Positions 17,175 through 25,205 of a stretch of 64,000 bases of DNA are shown here, one piece after another; within the stretch, counting starts at the first letter, position 1, and every line of letters starts with the position of its first letter. The notes below the pieces were generated by a model that was not told where the DNA came from, did not search any database, and saw only the letters and a program-made list of their open reading frames with translations. Source of the DNA: JACVRW01 sp963728495 (GTDB lineage Bacteria; Actinomycetota; Thermoleophilia; Solirubrobacterales; Thermoleophilaceae); contig CAVSKI010000007.1 in assembly GCA_963728495.1 (NCBI GenBank), positions 434,001-498,000 on the forward strand. Reading direction: 5' to 3'. The position numbers and the translations under genes are program-made.

Positions 17175-17968
17175 CAGGCACCGAAAAGGGCCGGCACGTC
17201 CGCAATCGAGTCGACCACCGCGGTCGGCTCGAGGCCGCTGGCCTCCACGGCTTCGGTGCGGTACTTGCCGGTCCTGACGAGGATGGCGGCGAGGCCGGCC
17301 CTCAGCGCCCCGCCGATGTCACTCTCGATGTCGTCCCCAACCATTGCGGCAGCTCTAGCGTCGCTACCCACACCGTCGAGCACCTCGTCGAAGAATCCGG
17401 CGGCCGGCTTTCCGACCACATAGGCCTCACGACCACTGGCGTACTCGAGCGCCGCGACAAAGGGGCCGACGTCGAGCGCGAGGCCGTCGGCTTTCAGCCA
17501 GTAGCGGTTCTTTTGGAGAGCAACGAGCTGCGCGCCGTCGAGCAGCCTCCGAAAGGCGCGGTTGAGCACCTCGTATCCGAACCGCTCACCAAGGTCGCCC
17601 ACGATCACCACGTCCGGTCGTTCGTCATCCTCCTCGAGCTCGCCGAAATCTTCCTTGACGTCGTCGGCCAGCAGCAGGCTGGCGCGCCGCCACCCGTTCT
17701 CGAGGCAGTACCGCACCGCAAGCGCGGCCGGCGTGATCAGCTCGGACTCATCGAGCGGGACCCCGAGCCGATGCAGCTTGCGCAGGGTGTCCGGCCGCGA
17801 GTGAGAGGTCGTGTTCGTGACAAAGCGCAGGGCGAGGCCCAGTGAGCGCAGCAGCTCCACCGCGTCGCGGGCTCCGGGAACGAGCGCCTGCTCCACGTAG
17901 AGCACCCCGTCGAGGTCGAGGAGCACGACGCGCACATGCCCGAGCCGCTCGGGACTCGATCGTTCCAT
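17174..17968 (-). CDS. HAD-IIA family phosphatase
   Basis: A 264-residue HAD hydrolase of subclass IIA. Motif I is VVLLDLDGVLYVEQ, motif II FVTNTTSHS, then VGKPAAGFFDEVLDG (Lys motif) and motif III/IV MVGDDIESDIGGALRAG. The family includes NagD-like and LHPP-like phosphatases acting on small phospho-metabolites. The chosen start is ATG 17968 (MERSSPERLGHVR); longer frames upstream lack similarity. The last base of its TGA is the first base of the dehydrogenase ATG (TGATG), so the two are coupled. Confidence 0.9.
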   Translation of the reverse strand: MERSSPERLGHVRVVLLDLDGVLYVEQALVPGARDAVELLRSLGLALRFVTNTTSHSRPDTLRKLHRLGVPLDESELITPAALAVRYCLENGWRRASLLLADDVKEDFGELEEDDERPDVVIVGDLGERFGYEVLNRAFRRLLDGAQLVALQKNRYWLKADGLALDVGPFVAALEYASGREAYVVGKPAAGFFDEVLDGVGSDARAAAMVGDDIESDIGGALRAGLAAILVRTGKYRTEAVEASGLEPTAVVDSIADVPALFGA

Positions 17969-18018
17969 CCGTCGAAAGGTACGTCGATTCCACGCGTCCT
18001 GCCGCCTTGCGGACACGC

Positions 18019-18063
18019 CGAGCGTCGATTGTGTAGCGCTATGCGCGCCCATCTCGACGCTCG
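18019..18063. repeat. 45-bp palindromic intergenic repeat, copy 2
   Basis: Outer arms CGAGCGTCGA (18019-18028) and TCGACGCTCG (18054-18063) flank a 25-nt interior containing TATGCGCG at the same offset as in copy 1 (3367-3411). It lies upstream of the HAD gene and downstream of the YhaM-like gene, both on the minus strand. A lone left arm also occurs at 15276-15285, next to the bactofilin-like gene's stop. Confidence 0.82.
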
Positions 18064-18188
18064 ATGAAGAGCGCCTCGCTGCCGATGGGACGAAAGCCTG
18101 CCGCCAAAGCGGCTCGAAGCGAGGCGGCGTGGGCCGGCCGGCATGGGGCGAGCAGGGTACCCGGGCCTGCCGCCGCCGGTCCGCGCCG

Positions 18189-19193
18189 CTAGGCCGCTTC
18201 GCGCCCGTCGGCGCGCTCGCGTCCGGCGAAGTAGGCCGACGTCGAGAGCCCGCGGTCGAAGTCCGACCAGCTGGCGCCCTCGGCGAGGGTCTTCTCGATC
18301 CGGTCGAAGCTGCCCAGGTTTCCGCCCAGGTTGTCGATGAAGTGCACGAGCGTGGCCTCGCGGGTGCAGGGCACGACCGGGCTGCCGTGCTCCAGGCGGC
18401 CGTGGTGGCTGAGGATGATGTGCAGCAGCGCGGCGGCGTCGGCGCCCGGGAAGGAGTCGATGCGCTCGATCTCACGCCGCACGGCGTAGTAGCCCAGCGG
18501 GATCTCACCGAGAAGCTTGCCGGCGTCGGTCAGCTCGATGGCGCCGTTGACCGAGGCGTAGGCCTCGACCTTGCCGATGTCGTGCAGCAGGGCGCCGCTG
18601 ACCGCGACGTCGCGGTCGAGGGCAGGGAAGGTGGCGGCGAGCGCGCTGACCCCCTGGGCCACCGACAGGCAGTGCTCGAGCAGGCCGTGCCGGTAGGCCT
18701 GGTGGTAGTACTTGGCCGCGGGGGCCTCGTGGTAGATGCGACCGCTGTCGCAGGCGGGATCGATCAGGCGGCAGAGCAGCTCGCGCAGGTGCGGGCGCTG
18801 GATGGTCTGCACGAGCGCGTCGAGGTCGGCGGCCATCTGGGCGTAGGGGATCGGCGAGCCCTCCAGGAGGTCGGCCAGGTCGTACTCGCCGTCGAGCGCG
18901 GCGCGCAGGCGGCGGACGGTGATGGCCCGGCCGTAGCGCTCGTCGACGGAGACCAACCCGAGCACTCGGACGACCGTGCCGCTCGGGCACACCGGCGCCA
19001 GCTTCTCCACCTCATCCCAGACGACGGCCTCGATGGCGCCGGTGACATCGCCGAGCTGCAGCTTGAGGAAGCTCTCTCCGTTGCGCTTCTGGCGCTGTGA
19101 ATGCGAACGCACGATGAAGAAGGAGTTGACCTCCTGACCGTGGGTCAGGTCGCGCACGAAAGTCTTCGTGGGCATGAGGGTTGGCTGCTCCAT
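18189..19193 (-). CDS. YhaM-like 3'-5' exoribonuclease (OB fold + HD domain)
   Basis: A 334-residue nuclease with an N-terminal OB-fold segment (VNSFFIVRSHSQRQKRNGES, LGDVTGAIEAVVW) and an HD phosphohydrolase domain: GLLEHCLSVAQGVSAL, GALLHDIGKVEAY (the HD pair) and HIILSHHGRLEHGSP. This layout is that of YhaM, a metal-dependent exoribonuclease. Start: ATG 19193; ATG 19175 (MPTKTFVRDL) is equally plausible. It is divergent from the SDR gene with ~80 bp between. Confidence 0.9.
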   Translation of the reverse strand: MEQPTLMPTKTFVRDLTHGQEVNSFFIVRSHSQRQKRNGESFLKLQLGDVTGAIEAVVWDEVEKLAPVCPSGTVVRVLGLVSVDERYGRAITVRRLRAALDGEYDLADLLEGSPIPYAQMAADLDALVQTIQRPHLRELLCRLIDPACDSGRIYHEAPAAKYYHQAYRHGLLEHCLSVAQGVSALAATFPALDRDVAVSGALLHDIGKVEAYASVNGAIELTDAGKLLGEIPLGYYAVRREIERIDSFPGADAAALLHIILSHHGRLEHGSPVVPCTREATLVHFIDNLGGNLGSFDRIEKTLAEGASWSDFDRGLSTSAYFAGRERADGREAA

Positions 19194-19273
19194 CGGGGTT
19201 GCCAAAGTAGACGGGTGTTCGGACGGGATAGCCTGCACGCAGGTGAAGTCGCCCCCGGCCCAATGTTCCTGAC

Positions 19274-19942
19274 ATGACCGTGCTCGTCGCCGGCGGAACG
19301 GGTTACCTCGGGAACGCCGTCGTGCGCGAGCTGATCGGCTCCGGATACGACGTTGCCGCCACCTGGGTCATCGAGCGTGAGCGCGAGCGTTTGGAGTCCG
19401 AGCCGGTCGAGTTGATCGAGGCCGATTTGTTCGACGCGGACCAGGTCGACGCGGCCATCGCCGCCGTGTCGGAGCTGGAGGCGGTGGTCAACCTGGTGGG
19501 CGGATTCAGCGACGGCCCGCGCGTGCACGAGACGGATCCCGACGAGTTCGAGCGGATGCTGCGTCTGAATGTCATGCCGGGCTTCCTGCTCGCCCGCGCC
19601 GCCATGCCGCGGATGATGGAACGCGGCGGAGGAGCGTTCGTGGGAGTGTCGGCCCGGCCGGCCCTACGTCCCTTCGCCGGCGCCGCCGGCTACATCAGCT
19701 CCAAGGCGGCGGTGCTGGCGCTCGTCCAGGCCCTCGACGCCGAATACAAGGGCGACGGCATCCGCTGCAACGCGATCCTGCCGAGCGTGATCGACACGCC
19801 CGCCAACCGCGAGTCGATGCCCGACGCCGATCACGCCAAGTGGGTGCCGCCCGAGCAGATCGCGAAGGTCGTGCGCTTCCTCGTTTCCGAGGACTCGGCG
19901 CCCACCAGCGGCGCGGCCGTGCCGGTCTACGGGCGCGCGTAG
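19274..19942 (+). CDS. Short-chain dehydrogenase/reductase
   Basis: A 222-residue classical SDR. The cofactor motif is VAGGTGYLGNAVV, the NAG-like motif is in VVNLVGGFSDG, and the catalytic Ser and YxxxK occur in VGVSARP and AAGYISSKAAV. The C terminus (RCNAILPSVIDTPANRESMP, SGAAVPVYG) also fits. It is NAD(P)-dependent; substrate unknown. It converges with and overlaps the EcsC gene by 16 nt. Confidence 0.92.
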   Translation: MTVLVAGGTGYLGNAVVRELIGSGYDVAATWVIERERERLESEPVELIEADLFDADQVDAAIAAVSELEAVVNLVGGFSDGPRVHETDPDEFERMLRLNVMPGFLLARAAMPRMMERGGGAFVGVSARPALRPFAGAAGYISSKAAVLALVQALDAEYKGDGIRCNAILPSVIDTPANRESMPDADHAKWVPPEQIAKVVRFLVSEDSAPTSGAAVPVYGRA

Positions 19943-20577
19943 AACGACATCGCAAGCCTGCCGACGTCCTTCGTGGCGCCGGCGTTCTGCATCGCGCCCA
20001 GCGGTGCGCCGATGAAAGGCACGAGCCGGCCCGCGTAGCGTCGCGCCAGCCGCTTGGTCAGGTACTTGACGAGCCGCACCTGGAGGCTCTCCATGCTGCG
20101 TCCCGCGAGCGCCTTCTCGACCATCGCCTGCGCCATCAGCTTGCCCATGCCGTCGAGTGCCGCTCGCGCCTCTGCGGGGGTCTGGTAAACGCCCTGCAGC
20201 GCGAGCAGCTCGGCGGGGCGCATCGGGTGCTCCGGGTCGTAGCCGTGGGCGGCCGCGATGTAGAAGATCATGCGACTCTGGATCCACAGCAGCGCAACCA
20301 TGTCCGGCCCCGCGGTGAACACGCCGCCGATGCCGAGCACTCCACCCTCCAGGCGCGCGATGCGCACATGCTTGCGGTAGGCCACCTTCGCCAGCTGCGC
20401 CGGGGAATGGCCGGCGCCGGCCACGCGCACCCACTCGGCGGCCTGGGGACCGAAACGATCCGCCGCGGCGAGCGCGATCAACTCCGGCCCACGCTCGGGT
20501 TGGGCAAGGACGCTTCGCCAGAGCGCCTTCGGCGGACGCTCCAGATGCTCGATATGTTCAGTTTCGTAAGTCGTCAC
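19927..20577 (-). CDS. EcsC family protein
   Basis: A 216-residue protein. The central block (YRKHVRIARLEGGVLGIGGV and FTAGPDMVALLWIQSRMIFY) and HPMRPAELLALQGVY match the EcsC family, whose members are often membrane-associated and of unknown biochemical role. The C-terminal part (LVKYLTKRLARRYAGRLVPF, then GAPLGAMQNAGATKDVGRLA) is also typical. It is divergent from the ferritin-like gene, with only 17 bp between starts. Confidence 0.85.
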   Translation of the reverse strand: MTTYETEHIEHLERPPKALWRSVLAQPERGPELIALAAADRFGPQAAEWVRVAGAGHSPAQLAKVAYRKHVRIARLEGGVLGIGGVFTAGPDMVALLWIQSRMIFYIAAAHGYDPEHPMRPAELLALQGVYQTPAEARAALDGMGKLMAQAMVEKALAGRSMESLQVRLVKYLTKRLARRYAGRLVPFIGAPLGAMQNAGATKDVGRLAMSFYARP

Positions 20578-20594
20578 GGAGGTACAAGAAGAAC

Positions 20595-21110
20595 ATGGCA
20601 GACACGGACACCACCCCGCGCTACGGCATCCTCAGCGAAGAGATGCAGGACGAGCGCGATCAACTCATCGAAATGCTCACCAAGGCCTACTGGATGGAGA
20701 TCGAGACGGTGATGAGCTACATCGCCAACTCGATCAACCCCGACGGCGTGCGCGCCCAGGAGATCATCGAGTCCCTCGAGGAGGACATCCAGGAGGAGCT
20801 GGGGCATGCGCGCCAATTCGGCGAGCGAATCAAGGAGCTCTACGGAGTCGTGCCCGGCTCACTCGACTTCAGTGCCGAGCAGAACTTCCTCCAGCCCCCC
20901 GAGCACCAGACCGACATCGTCCACGTGATCAAGGGCGTGATCCAGGCCGAGTCCGGTGCGATCGAGCACTACAACCACGTGATCGAGTGGTGCGAGGGCA
21001 AGGACCCGGTGACCCAGGACATGGTCACCGCCATCCTGCACGACGAGGAGGGCCATCGCCGGCTGTTCGAGGGCTTCCTCCGCGAGTACAAGGCGGAGGG
21101 GAAGGCGTAG
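20595..21110 (+). CDS. Ferritin-like (bacterioferritin/Dps-type) protein
   Basis: A 171-residue four-helix protein. Iron-ligand patterns are visible in order: YWMEIETVMSYIANS (Glu and Tyr of helix 1), LEEDIQEELGHARQFGERI (ExxH), VIQAESGAIEHYNHVI (Glu) and ILHDEEGHRRLFEGFL (ExxH). It likely oxidises and stores or detoxifies iron. Ribosome site GGAGG at 20578-20582. It ends 3 bp before the TIR gene's stop on the opposite strand. Confidence 0.92.
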   Translation: MADTDTTPRYGILSEEMQDERDQLIEMLTKAYWMEIETVMSYIANSINPDGVRAQEIIESLEEDIQEELGHARQFGERIKELYGVVPGSLDFSAEQNFLQPPEHQTDIVHVIKGVIQAESGAIEHYNHVIEWCEGKDPVTQDMVTAILHDEEGHRRLFEGFLREYKAEGKA

Positions 21111-21113
21111 GCC

Positions 21114-23312
21114 CTAGCCGCCCGCCCGCAGTGCCGCGCGGGCGCGCTTGACCAGGACGGCGGGCGGTGCGCACGCGGGGCAGTCGTGGACGAGGGTCAG
21201 GCCGTCCACGCCCACGGTCACTACCGTGCCCGCGCCGGGGCCGAGCGAGGCGCTGAGAAGGGCACCTCGGTGGCCATCGAAGCTCGCCACCGGACGGCCG
21301 GTCCTGACCTCCGACACCCGAACCGCGTCATTGCCGGCGGTCAGGATGAACGCGTCGTCGCGGCTGAACTCGATCTCGTTGATGCGCTTGCTGACGGGAT
21401 AGCTCACGACCTCGGAGCCGTTGTCGGACTCGTAGATGCTCACCGTTCGGGCCTCGGCCGTCGCGACGTACCTCCCCGACGGCGAAAAGGCATAGGCATC
21501 GAGCTGTTCGTCCGGGGGTGGCAGCGGGGGCAGGTCCCTCCCGCCGGGGATATCCCGGACCCGCACCCCATCACCTTGGTATCTGGCAATGCGGTCGCCG
21601 GATGAGTCGAACGCAACGGGCCGGAAGAGGTCGCTGATGCGGAACGGGAGCGTGGCGATCACCTCGCCGCTGGTCGCGTCCTTCACGACGGGTTTGGGCT
21701 CACTGGGGACGTACAGCCTGCTCCCGTCACCACTGAGCACGGGCGGCATGTACGTCGGGGAATCATGCGTGGTCTCGACCTCCCCGCTTGCAGCCTCGAT
21801 CACCGTGACCGTCGCTGCACGTTGCGAAGTAACGAACGCCTGAGTGCCGTCCGCCCTGACGCTGATGTCGAGGTCACCGGCGTCGTAGAACCCGTCGCCG
21901 GGCTCGTCGAAGTTCGTCTGCCGGGCATTCGACGCCTCCCCGGGCCAGATCGCCACGCGCCCGCGATCGTCACAGGTGACGATGTACGCCCGAGCGGCGG
22001 CCGCGCATTGGAAGCGAGCGCCTCCGGGCGGCCGGATTACGCGCGCCGGGACCCTCCAGACATCGGCGGCGGCCCGGTAGCCCGCGGTCAGAACGCGGTG
22101 CCCATCGGGGCTGAGGACTGCGCTGAACGGGTTCCCGCCGGACCCGCGCCCGAGCTCGTCGAGCACGGCCACGGTGCCCTTGCTGGTGGTGGCGATCCGA
22201 ACACTGTCGAATCCAGTACGCACCGAGAGGTTCGCGGCATGGCTGGGCGGGGAGTCGATGTATGCCCGCGGGGGCGGTCCACGGCGCACCACGACAGGCT
22301 TTCCGCCGCCGAGCGGCCAGCGCAGGATCCTGCCGTCCTCGGTTCGGGCTCGTACGGTGTCGGCGTCGATGAACCTGGCCGACGAGATCGCTGTGCCCGG
22401 GAAGCTCAGGCTCACCTCCAGCGTCGGTTGCATGAGCGCTTGCCGCAGCGCCTGGGTGGCCTCCGGAGTCGGGGCGGCCTCGTGGGCCGCGAGAGCGGTC
22501 GCCAGCGCCCGGCGCGAATCGGTCTCGAGTTGGCCGATCGCATCCGCCGAAAGCCGCCGCGACTCGGCCAGCTTCGCCTGCTGTTCTGCCCTCCGCTCCT
22601 CGTCTCGCGTGCGATCACGCTGCACCAGCAGGAAGCCGGCCAGCGCGAGCACGCCCAGCGCCGCTACCCCCACCACCGCGCGGCGGACGAGCGCGCTGCG
22701 CCTGCTTGCGCCGATGTAACTGACCTGAAGCTCGGTCGGCTGCTCGCGGTGTTCGGCCCGCCCGGCCAGCCAGCGCTGAGCGGTCTTGAGGTCGTCGCCT
22801 CGCAACAGGAAGCTGCCGTCGCGCTTCTCGCGATCCCATTCCACAGAGCGCGCGACCAGGCGCGCGTGAATCTCGAGCCACGCCAGGTCGGTCTCGAGCG
22901 CCCGGGTCAGCTCCTCGAACGCCGCGTCTTGGTCATCCTGGTCGCGTGCCAGGATCCAGTTCGGCGCGTTCAGCTCGGGATAGAGCTGCTCCGGCTCGAC
23001 GTCGGTGCGCAGGATCGGGATGAGCCGCTTGTTGTGCTCGATCGCGTGGCGGATCTCCTCGCCACAGATCTGAGAGGCGGCGAGCGCCGGCGAGAGGACC
23101 ACGACCACCGCCTTGGAGGCCTCGATCCCCTGTTCGACCCTTGCGTGCCAGTCGGCGCTCTTGGGGATGTCGTCCAGGTCGACCCAGACGTCCTTGCCGC
23201 GCGCCTCGAGCGCGCGCACCAAGGCCTCCACGAACTCACCGTCGTGGCGCGAGTAAGAGACGAACGCGTCCGGACGCTCGGGTTGCGACGATGCGGGAGC
23301 GGCCGGCGTCAC
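21114..23312 (-). CDS. TIR domain-TM-WD40-like beta-propeller protein
   Basis: A 732-residue protein. Residues ~14-140 are a TIR domain: DAFVSYSRHDGEFVEAL, VWVDLDDIPKSADWHARVEQ, VVVVLSPALAASQICGEEI. The Glu in SQICGEEI sits where NAD-hydrolysing TIRs have their catalytic Glu. One TM helix follows (residues ~208-228, VVGVAALGVLALAGFLLVQR), then a charged helical stretch and a C-terminal beta-propeller with repeats such as FSAVLSPDGHRVLTAG, PVLSGDGSRLYVPS, YAFSPSGRYVATA and FSRDDAFILTAGNDAVRV. No P-loop/STAND module lies between. Such proteins may be stress or phage sensors; this is inference. Confidence 0.9.
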   Translation of the reverse strand: MTPAAPASSQPERPDAFVSYSRHDGEFVEALVRALEARGKDVWVDLDDIPKSADWHARVEQGIEASKAVVVVLSPALAASQICGEEIRHAIEHNKRLIPILRTDVEPEQLYPELNAPNWILARDQDDQDAAFEELTRALETDLAWLEIHARLVARSVEWDREKRDGSFLLRGDDLKTAQRWLAGRAEHREQPTELQVSYIGASRRSALVRRAVVGVAALGVLALAGFLLVQRDRTRDEERRAEQQAKLAESRRLSADAIGQLETDSRRALATALAAHEAAPTPEATQALRQALMQPTLEVSLSFPGTAISSARFIDADTVRARTEDGRILRWPLGGGKPVVVRRGPPPRAYIDSPPSHAANLSVRTGFDSVRIATTSKGTVAVLDELGRGSGGNPFSAVLSPDGHRVLTAGYRAAADVWRVPARVIRPPGGARFQCAAAARAYIVTCDDRGRVAIWPGEASNARQTNFDEPGDGFYDAGDLDISVRADGTQAFVTSQRAATVTVIEAASGEVETTHDSPTYMPPVLSGDGSRLYVPSEPKPVVKDATSGEVIATLPFRISDLFRPVAFDSSGDRIARYQGDGVRVRDIPGGRDLPPLPPPDEQLDAYAFSPSGRYVATAEARTVSIYESDNGSEVVSYPVSKRINEIEFSRDDAFILTAGNDAVRVSEVRTGRPVASFDGHRGALLSASLGPGAGTVVTVGVDGLTLVHDCPACAPPAVLVKRARAALRAGG

Positions 23313-23357
23313 CGCCGAGCGACGCTACGTCTCCGCCCGGATCGGGTCAAGGCAGGG

Positions 23358-23852
23358 TCACGAGCGCCCCAGCAGCGCGACCATCGCGGCCTGCACCGGC
23401 CTGGGAGGGAAGGACATCACCACATCCGCCCGGTAACGCTTGAGAAAGCGCGCCGCCCAGCGCGCGCCGCGTAGGTTGCGTGGCACCCCGCCGCGCATGA
23501 ACAGGCCCTCCTGCGCGGCCGCGGCACTTTCCTCGAGGAACGACTGAAGGCCGAGGGCGGGGAGGGCCACGCAGCGCAGGCGCGTCTCCTCGTCGCCGAC
23601 GCTCTCCAGCGAATGCTTGGTGCCGGGCGCCACCACCATCTCGCCGTCGGCCGCGCCGATCACGCGCTTCGTGTCGCCCAGCCCGAAGCGGATCTGGCCC
23701 TCCACCACCGACCAGCGCTCTTCCTGGCGGGGATGAAGGTGCTCGGGCAGCTTTCCGCCCGGCTCGATCCAGCAGTCCACGATCAGGTTCTCCCCGTCGG
23801 GCTGGAAGCTGTAGCGGGCGCGATGGACTGGATCACGGACGGCGGCAGACAT
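23358..23852 (-). CDS. Cupin-domain protein
   Basis: A 164-residue protein with a cupin barrel in residues ~15-105. Motif 1 is PEHLHPRQEERWSVVEGQIRF (two His and a Glu as metal ligands) and motif 2 is MVVAPGTKHSLESVG. A C-terminal helical tail follows (RGARWAARFLKRYRADVVMS). Function unknown; cupins of this kind bind metals or small ligands. It is divergent from a TetR regulator with a palindromic operator between them, so it is probably the regulator's target. Confidence 0.88.
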   Translation of the reverse strand: MSAAVRDPVHRARYSFQPDGENLIVDCWIEPGGKLPEHLHPRQEERWSVVEGQIRFGLGDTKRVIGAADGEMVVAPGTKHSLESVGDEETRLRCVALPALGLQSFLEESAAAAQEGLFMRGGVPRNLRGARWAARFLKRYRADVVMSFPPRPVQAAMVALLGRS

Positions 23853-23867
23853 CTCTTCCTTTCCGGT

Positions 23868-23883
23868 GTTACTAGCGGGTAAC
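23868..23883. promoter_or_regulatory. TetR-type operator, GTTAC-N6-GTAAC
   Basis: An inverted repeat GTTACTAGCGGGTAAC is centred between the cupin start (23852, minus) and the TetR start (23892, plus), with an outer GGTG/CACC extension (23865-23891). The form TTAC-N6-GTAA is common for TetR-family operators. Its position, 15 bp from one start and 8 bp from the other, suggests autorepression and control of the cupin gene. Confidence 0.75.
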
Positions 23884-23891
23884 TTATCACC

Positions 23892-24458
23892 GTGAGGCGA
23901 ATGCGCGCCAGCGAACGTCGGGAGCTGATCGCTCGAGCGGCCGGCCGCCTATTCGCCCAGCGGGGGTACGCCGGCACCCGCCTGGACGACGTCGCGGCGG
24001 CGGCCCACGTGACCAAGCCGATCGTCTACCGCCACTTCGCCTCCAAGAAGGCGCTCTACCTGGCGCTTCTGGAAAGGCACGAGGCCGACCTGCCGACCTT
24101 CTTCGATGGTGTCGACGACCAACTCGGCCCCGAGCCGCTCGCCCGCGCGATTCTCGAGCACTGGCTGGACTACGTGCGCGAGAACCAGCACGCATGGCTG
24201 ATGCTGTTTCGCGACAGCTCTGGTGACGACGAGATCCAGGCCGTGCGCCGGCGCGTGAGCGTGCGCGCCCGCGATGTGGTGGCGGGATTCATCGCGCAGC
24301 GAACGGCGAACCGCATTCCCGACGACCAGATCCAGCCGACCGCCGAGCTGCTCGTGAGCGGCCTTGCCGGGCTTGCCCTGTGGTGGATCGACAATCCCGA
24401 TGTGGCCAAGCCAGTGGTGGTTGCGGTCGCCGTGCGAATGAGCGAGCCGGCCCTCTGA
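23892..24458 (+). CDS. TetR/AcrR family transcriptional regulator
   Basis: A 188-residue regulator. The N-terminal HTH reads IARAAGRLFAQRGYAGTRL, then DDVAAAAHVTKPIVYRHFASK, the standard TetR DNA-binding helix. The C-terminal ligand domain is helical (LARAILEHWLDYVRENQHAW, LFRDSSGDDEIQAVRRRVS). Start GTG 23892 directly follows the palindrome at 23868-23883. It probably represses itself and the divergent cupin gene. Confidence 0.93.
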   Translation: MRRMRASERRELIARAAGRLFAQRGYAGTRLDDVAAAAHVTKPIVYRHFASKKALYLALLERHEADLPTFFDGVDDQLGPEPLARAILEHWLDYVRENQHAWLMLFRDSSGDDEIQAVRRRVSVRARDVVAGFIAQRTANRIPDDQIQPTAELLVSGLAGLALWWIDNPDVAKPVVVAVAVRMSEPAL

Positions 24459-24478
24459 GGCCGCGAGCGCGCCTTCGC

Positions 24479-25042
24479 TCAGGACAGGACTTCGCTCAGG
24501 AGCACCACGGTCCCGAACACCGCGGCCACCACCGCGATGGCGCCCACGAGGCGCGGCGACGGGCCTCCATGTACGCCGGTCTCGTGAACCACGGCGTGCC
24601 CGCGTCCCCGGCCGATCAGCCACAGGTTCACCGGCAAGGCCGCGGCGCCCGCCACCACGAGCGCGACCGCCAGGCTGCCCCAGAAGAGGATGTCGCCCAC
24701 CCCCGCCTCGAGGGCGCCGGGGATGACGAGCATGATCGCGTTGTCCACGACCTCCATGACCGCGATCGAGAGGGTGTCCGAGGCCAGTGCAATCGGTATC
24801 ACCGCGGCGATGGCGAAGCCGGCGCGCAGCAGCGGCAGGCTCGTGAGCGAATAGCCGAAGACGAAGGCAAGCGCGACGGCCAGCGCCACGGTGCCCCAAT
24901 CCGAGAAGCCGAGCGCCGTACCGATGATCATGCCCAGGACCTCACCGATGGCGCAGCCAGTCAGACAGTGCAAAGTGGCCGACAGGGCAACGCCCCAGCC
25001 GGCATCAGCTTGGTCGTGTTGATGGTCGACGGTGGCTTCCAT
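24479..25042 (-). CDS. DUF4396 membrane protein
   Basis: A 187-residue protein with a His-rich N terminus (MEATVDHQHDQADAGWG) and five hydrophobic segments. The DUF4396 signature LHCLTGCAIGEVLGMIIGTA contains two cysteines spaced Cx3C. VMEVVDNAIMLVIPGALEAG and SLAVALVVAGAAALPVNLWL are further conserved segments. Function is not established. The CsoR-like palindrome just upstream (25057-25075) suggests metal, probably copper, control. Confidence 0.85.
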   Translation of the reverse strand: MEATVDHQHDQADAGWGVALSATLHCLTGCAIGEVLGMIIGTALGFSDWGTVALAVALAFVFGYSLTSLPLLRAGFAIAAVIPIALASDTLSIAVMEVVDNAIMLVIPGALEAGVGDILFWGSLAVALVVAGAAALPVNLWLIGRGRGHAVVHETGVHGGPSPRLVGAIAVVAAVFGTVVLLSEVLS

Positions 25043-25056
25043 GAGCGAGAGCGTAC

Positions 25057-25075
25057 TATACCCCCTCCGGGTATA
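25057..25075. promoter_or_regulatory. CsoR/RcnR-type metal-sensor operator
   Basis: TATACCC-CCTCC-GGGTATA is a perfect 7-nt inverted repeat with a 5-nt spacer, 14 bp upstream of the DUF4396 start. It matches the TACCC...GGGTA design bound by CsoR-family repressors, which release DNA on binding Cu(I) or related ligands. No csoR gene lies in the window. Confidence 0.72.
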
Positions 25076-25101
25076 CGCGCCGCTACCATCGCCAGCTGTC
25101 A

Positions 25102-25174
25102 GGCGAGGTAGCTCAGTTGGTAGAGCACACGACTGAAAATCGTGGTGTCGACGGTTCGATTCCGTCCCTCGCCA
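25102..25174 (+). tRNA. tRNA-Phe (GAA)
   Basis: A complete 73-nt cloverleaf. The acceptor stem GGCGAGG pairs with CCTCGCC. The D arm is GCTC-AGTTGGTA-GAGC, the anticodon stem CACGA/TCGTG carries loop CTGAAAA with anticodon GAA, and the T arm is GACGG-TTCGATT-CCGTC. The discriminator is A; CCA is not encoded. I saw no copy of its 3' end nearby that would mark an integrated element. Confidence 0.97.
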
Positions 25175-25205
25175 TACCCACCCTTAGGGAGACGATCTCG
25201 TGGTC

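Noticed and set aside
25102..25200. tRNA-Phe as the attachment site of an integrated element extending into the 25-41 kb region
   Set aside because: No integrase gene and no repeat of the tRNA 3' end were seen by eye downstream. The nearby genes are unusual but this alone does not show integration.
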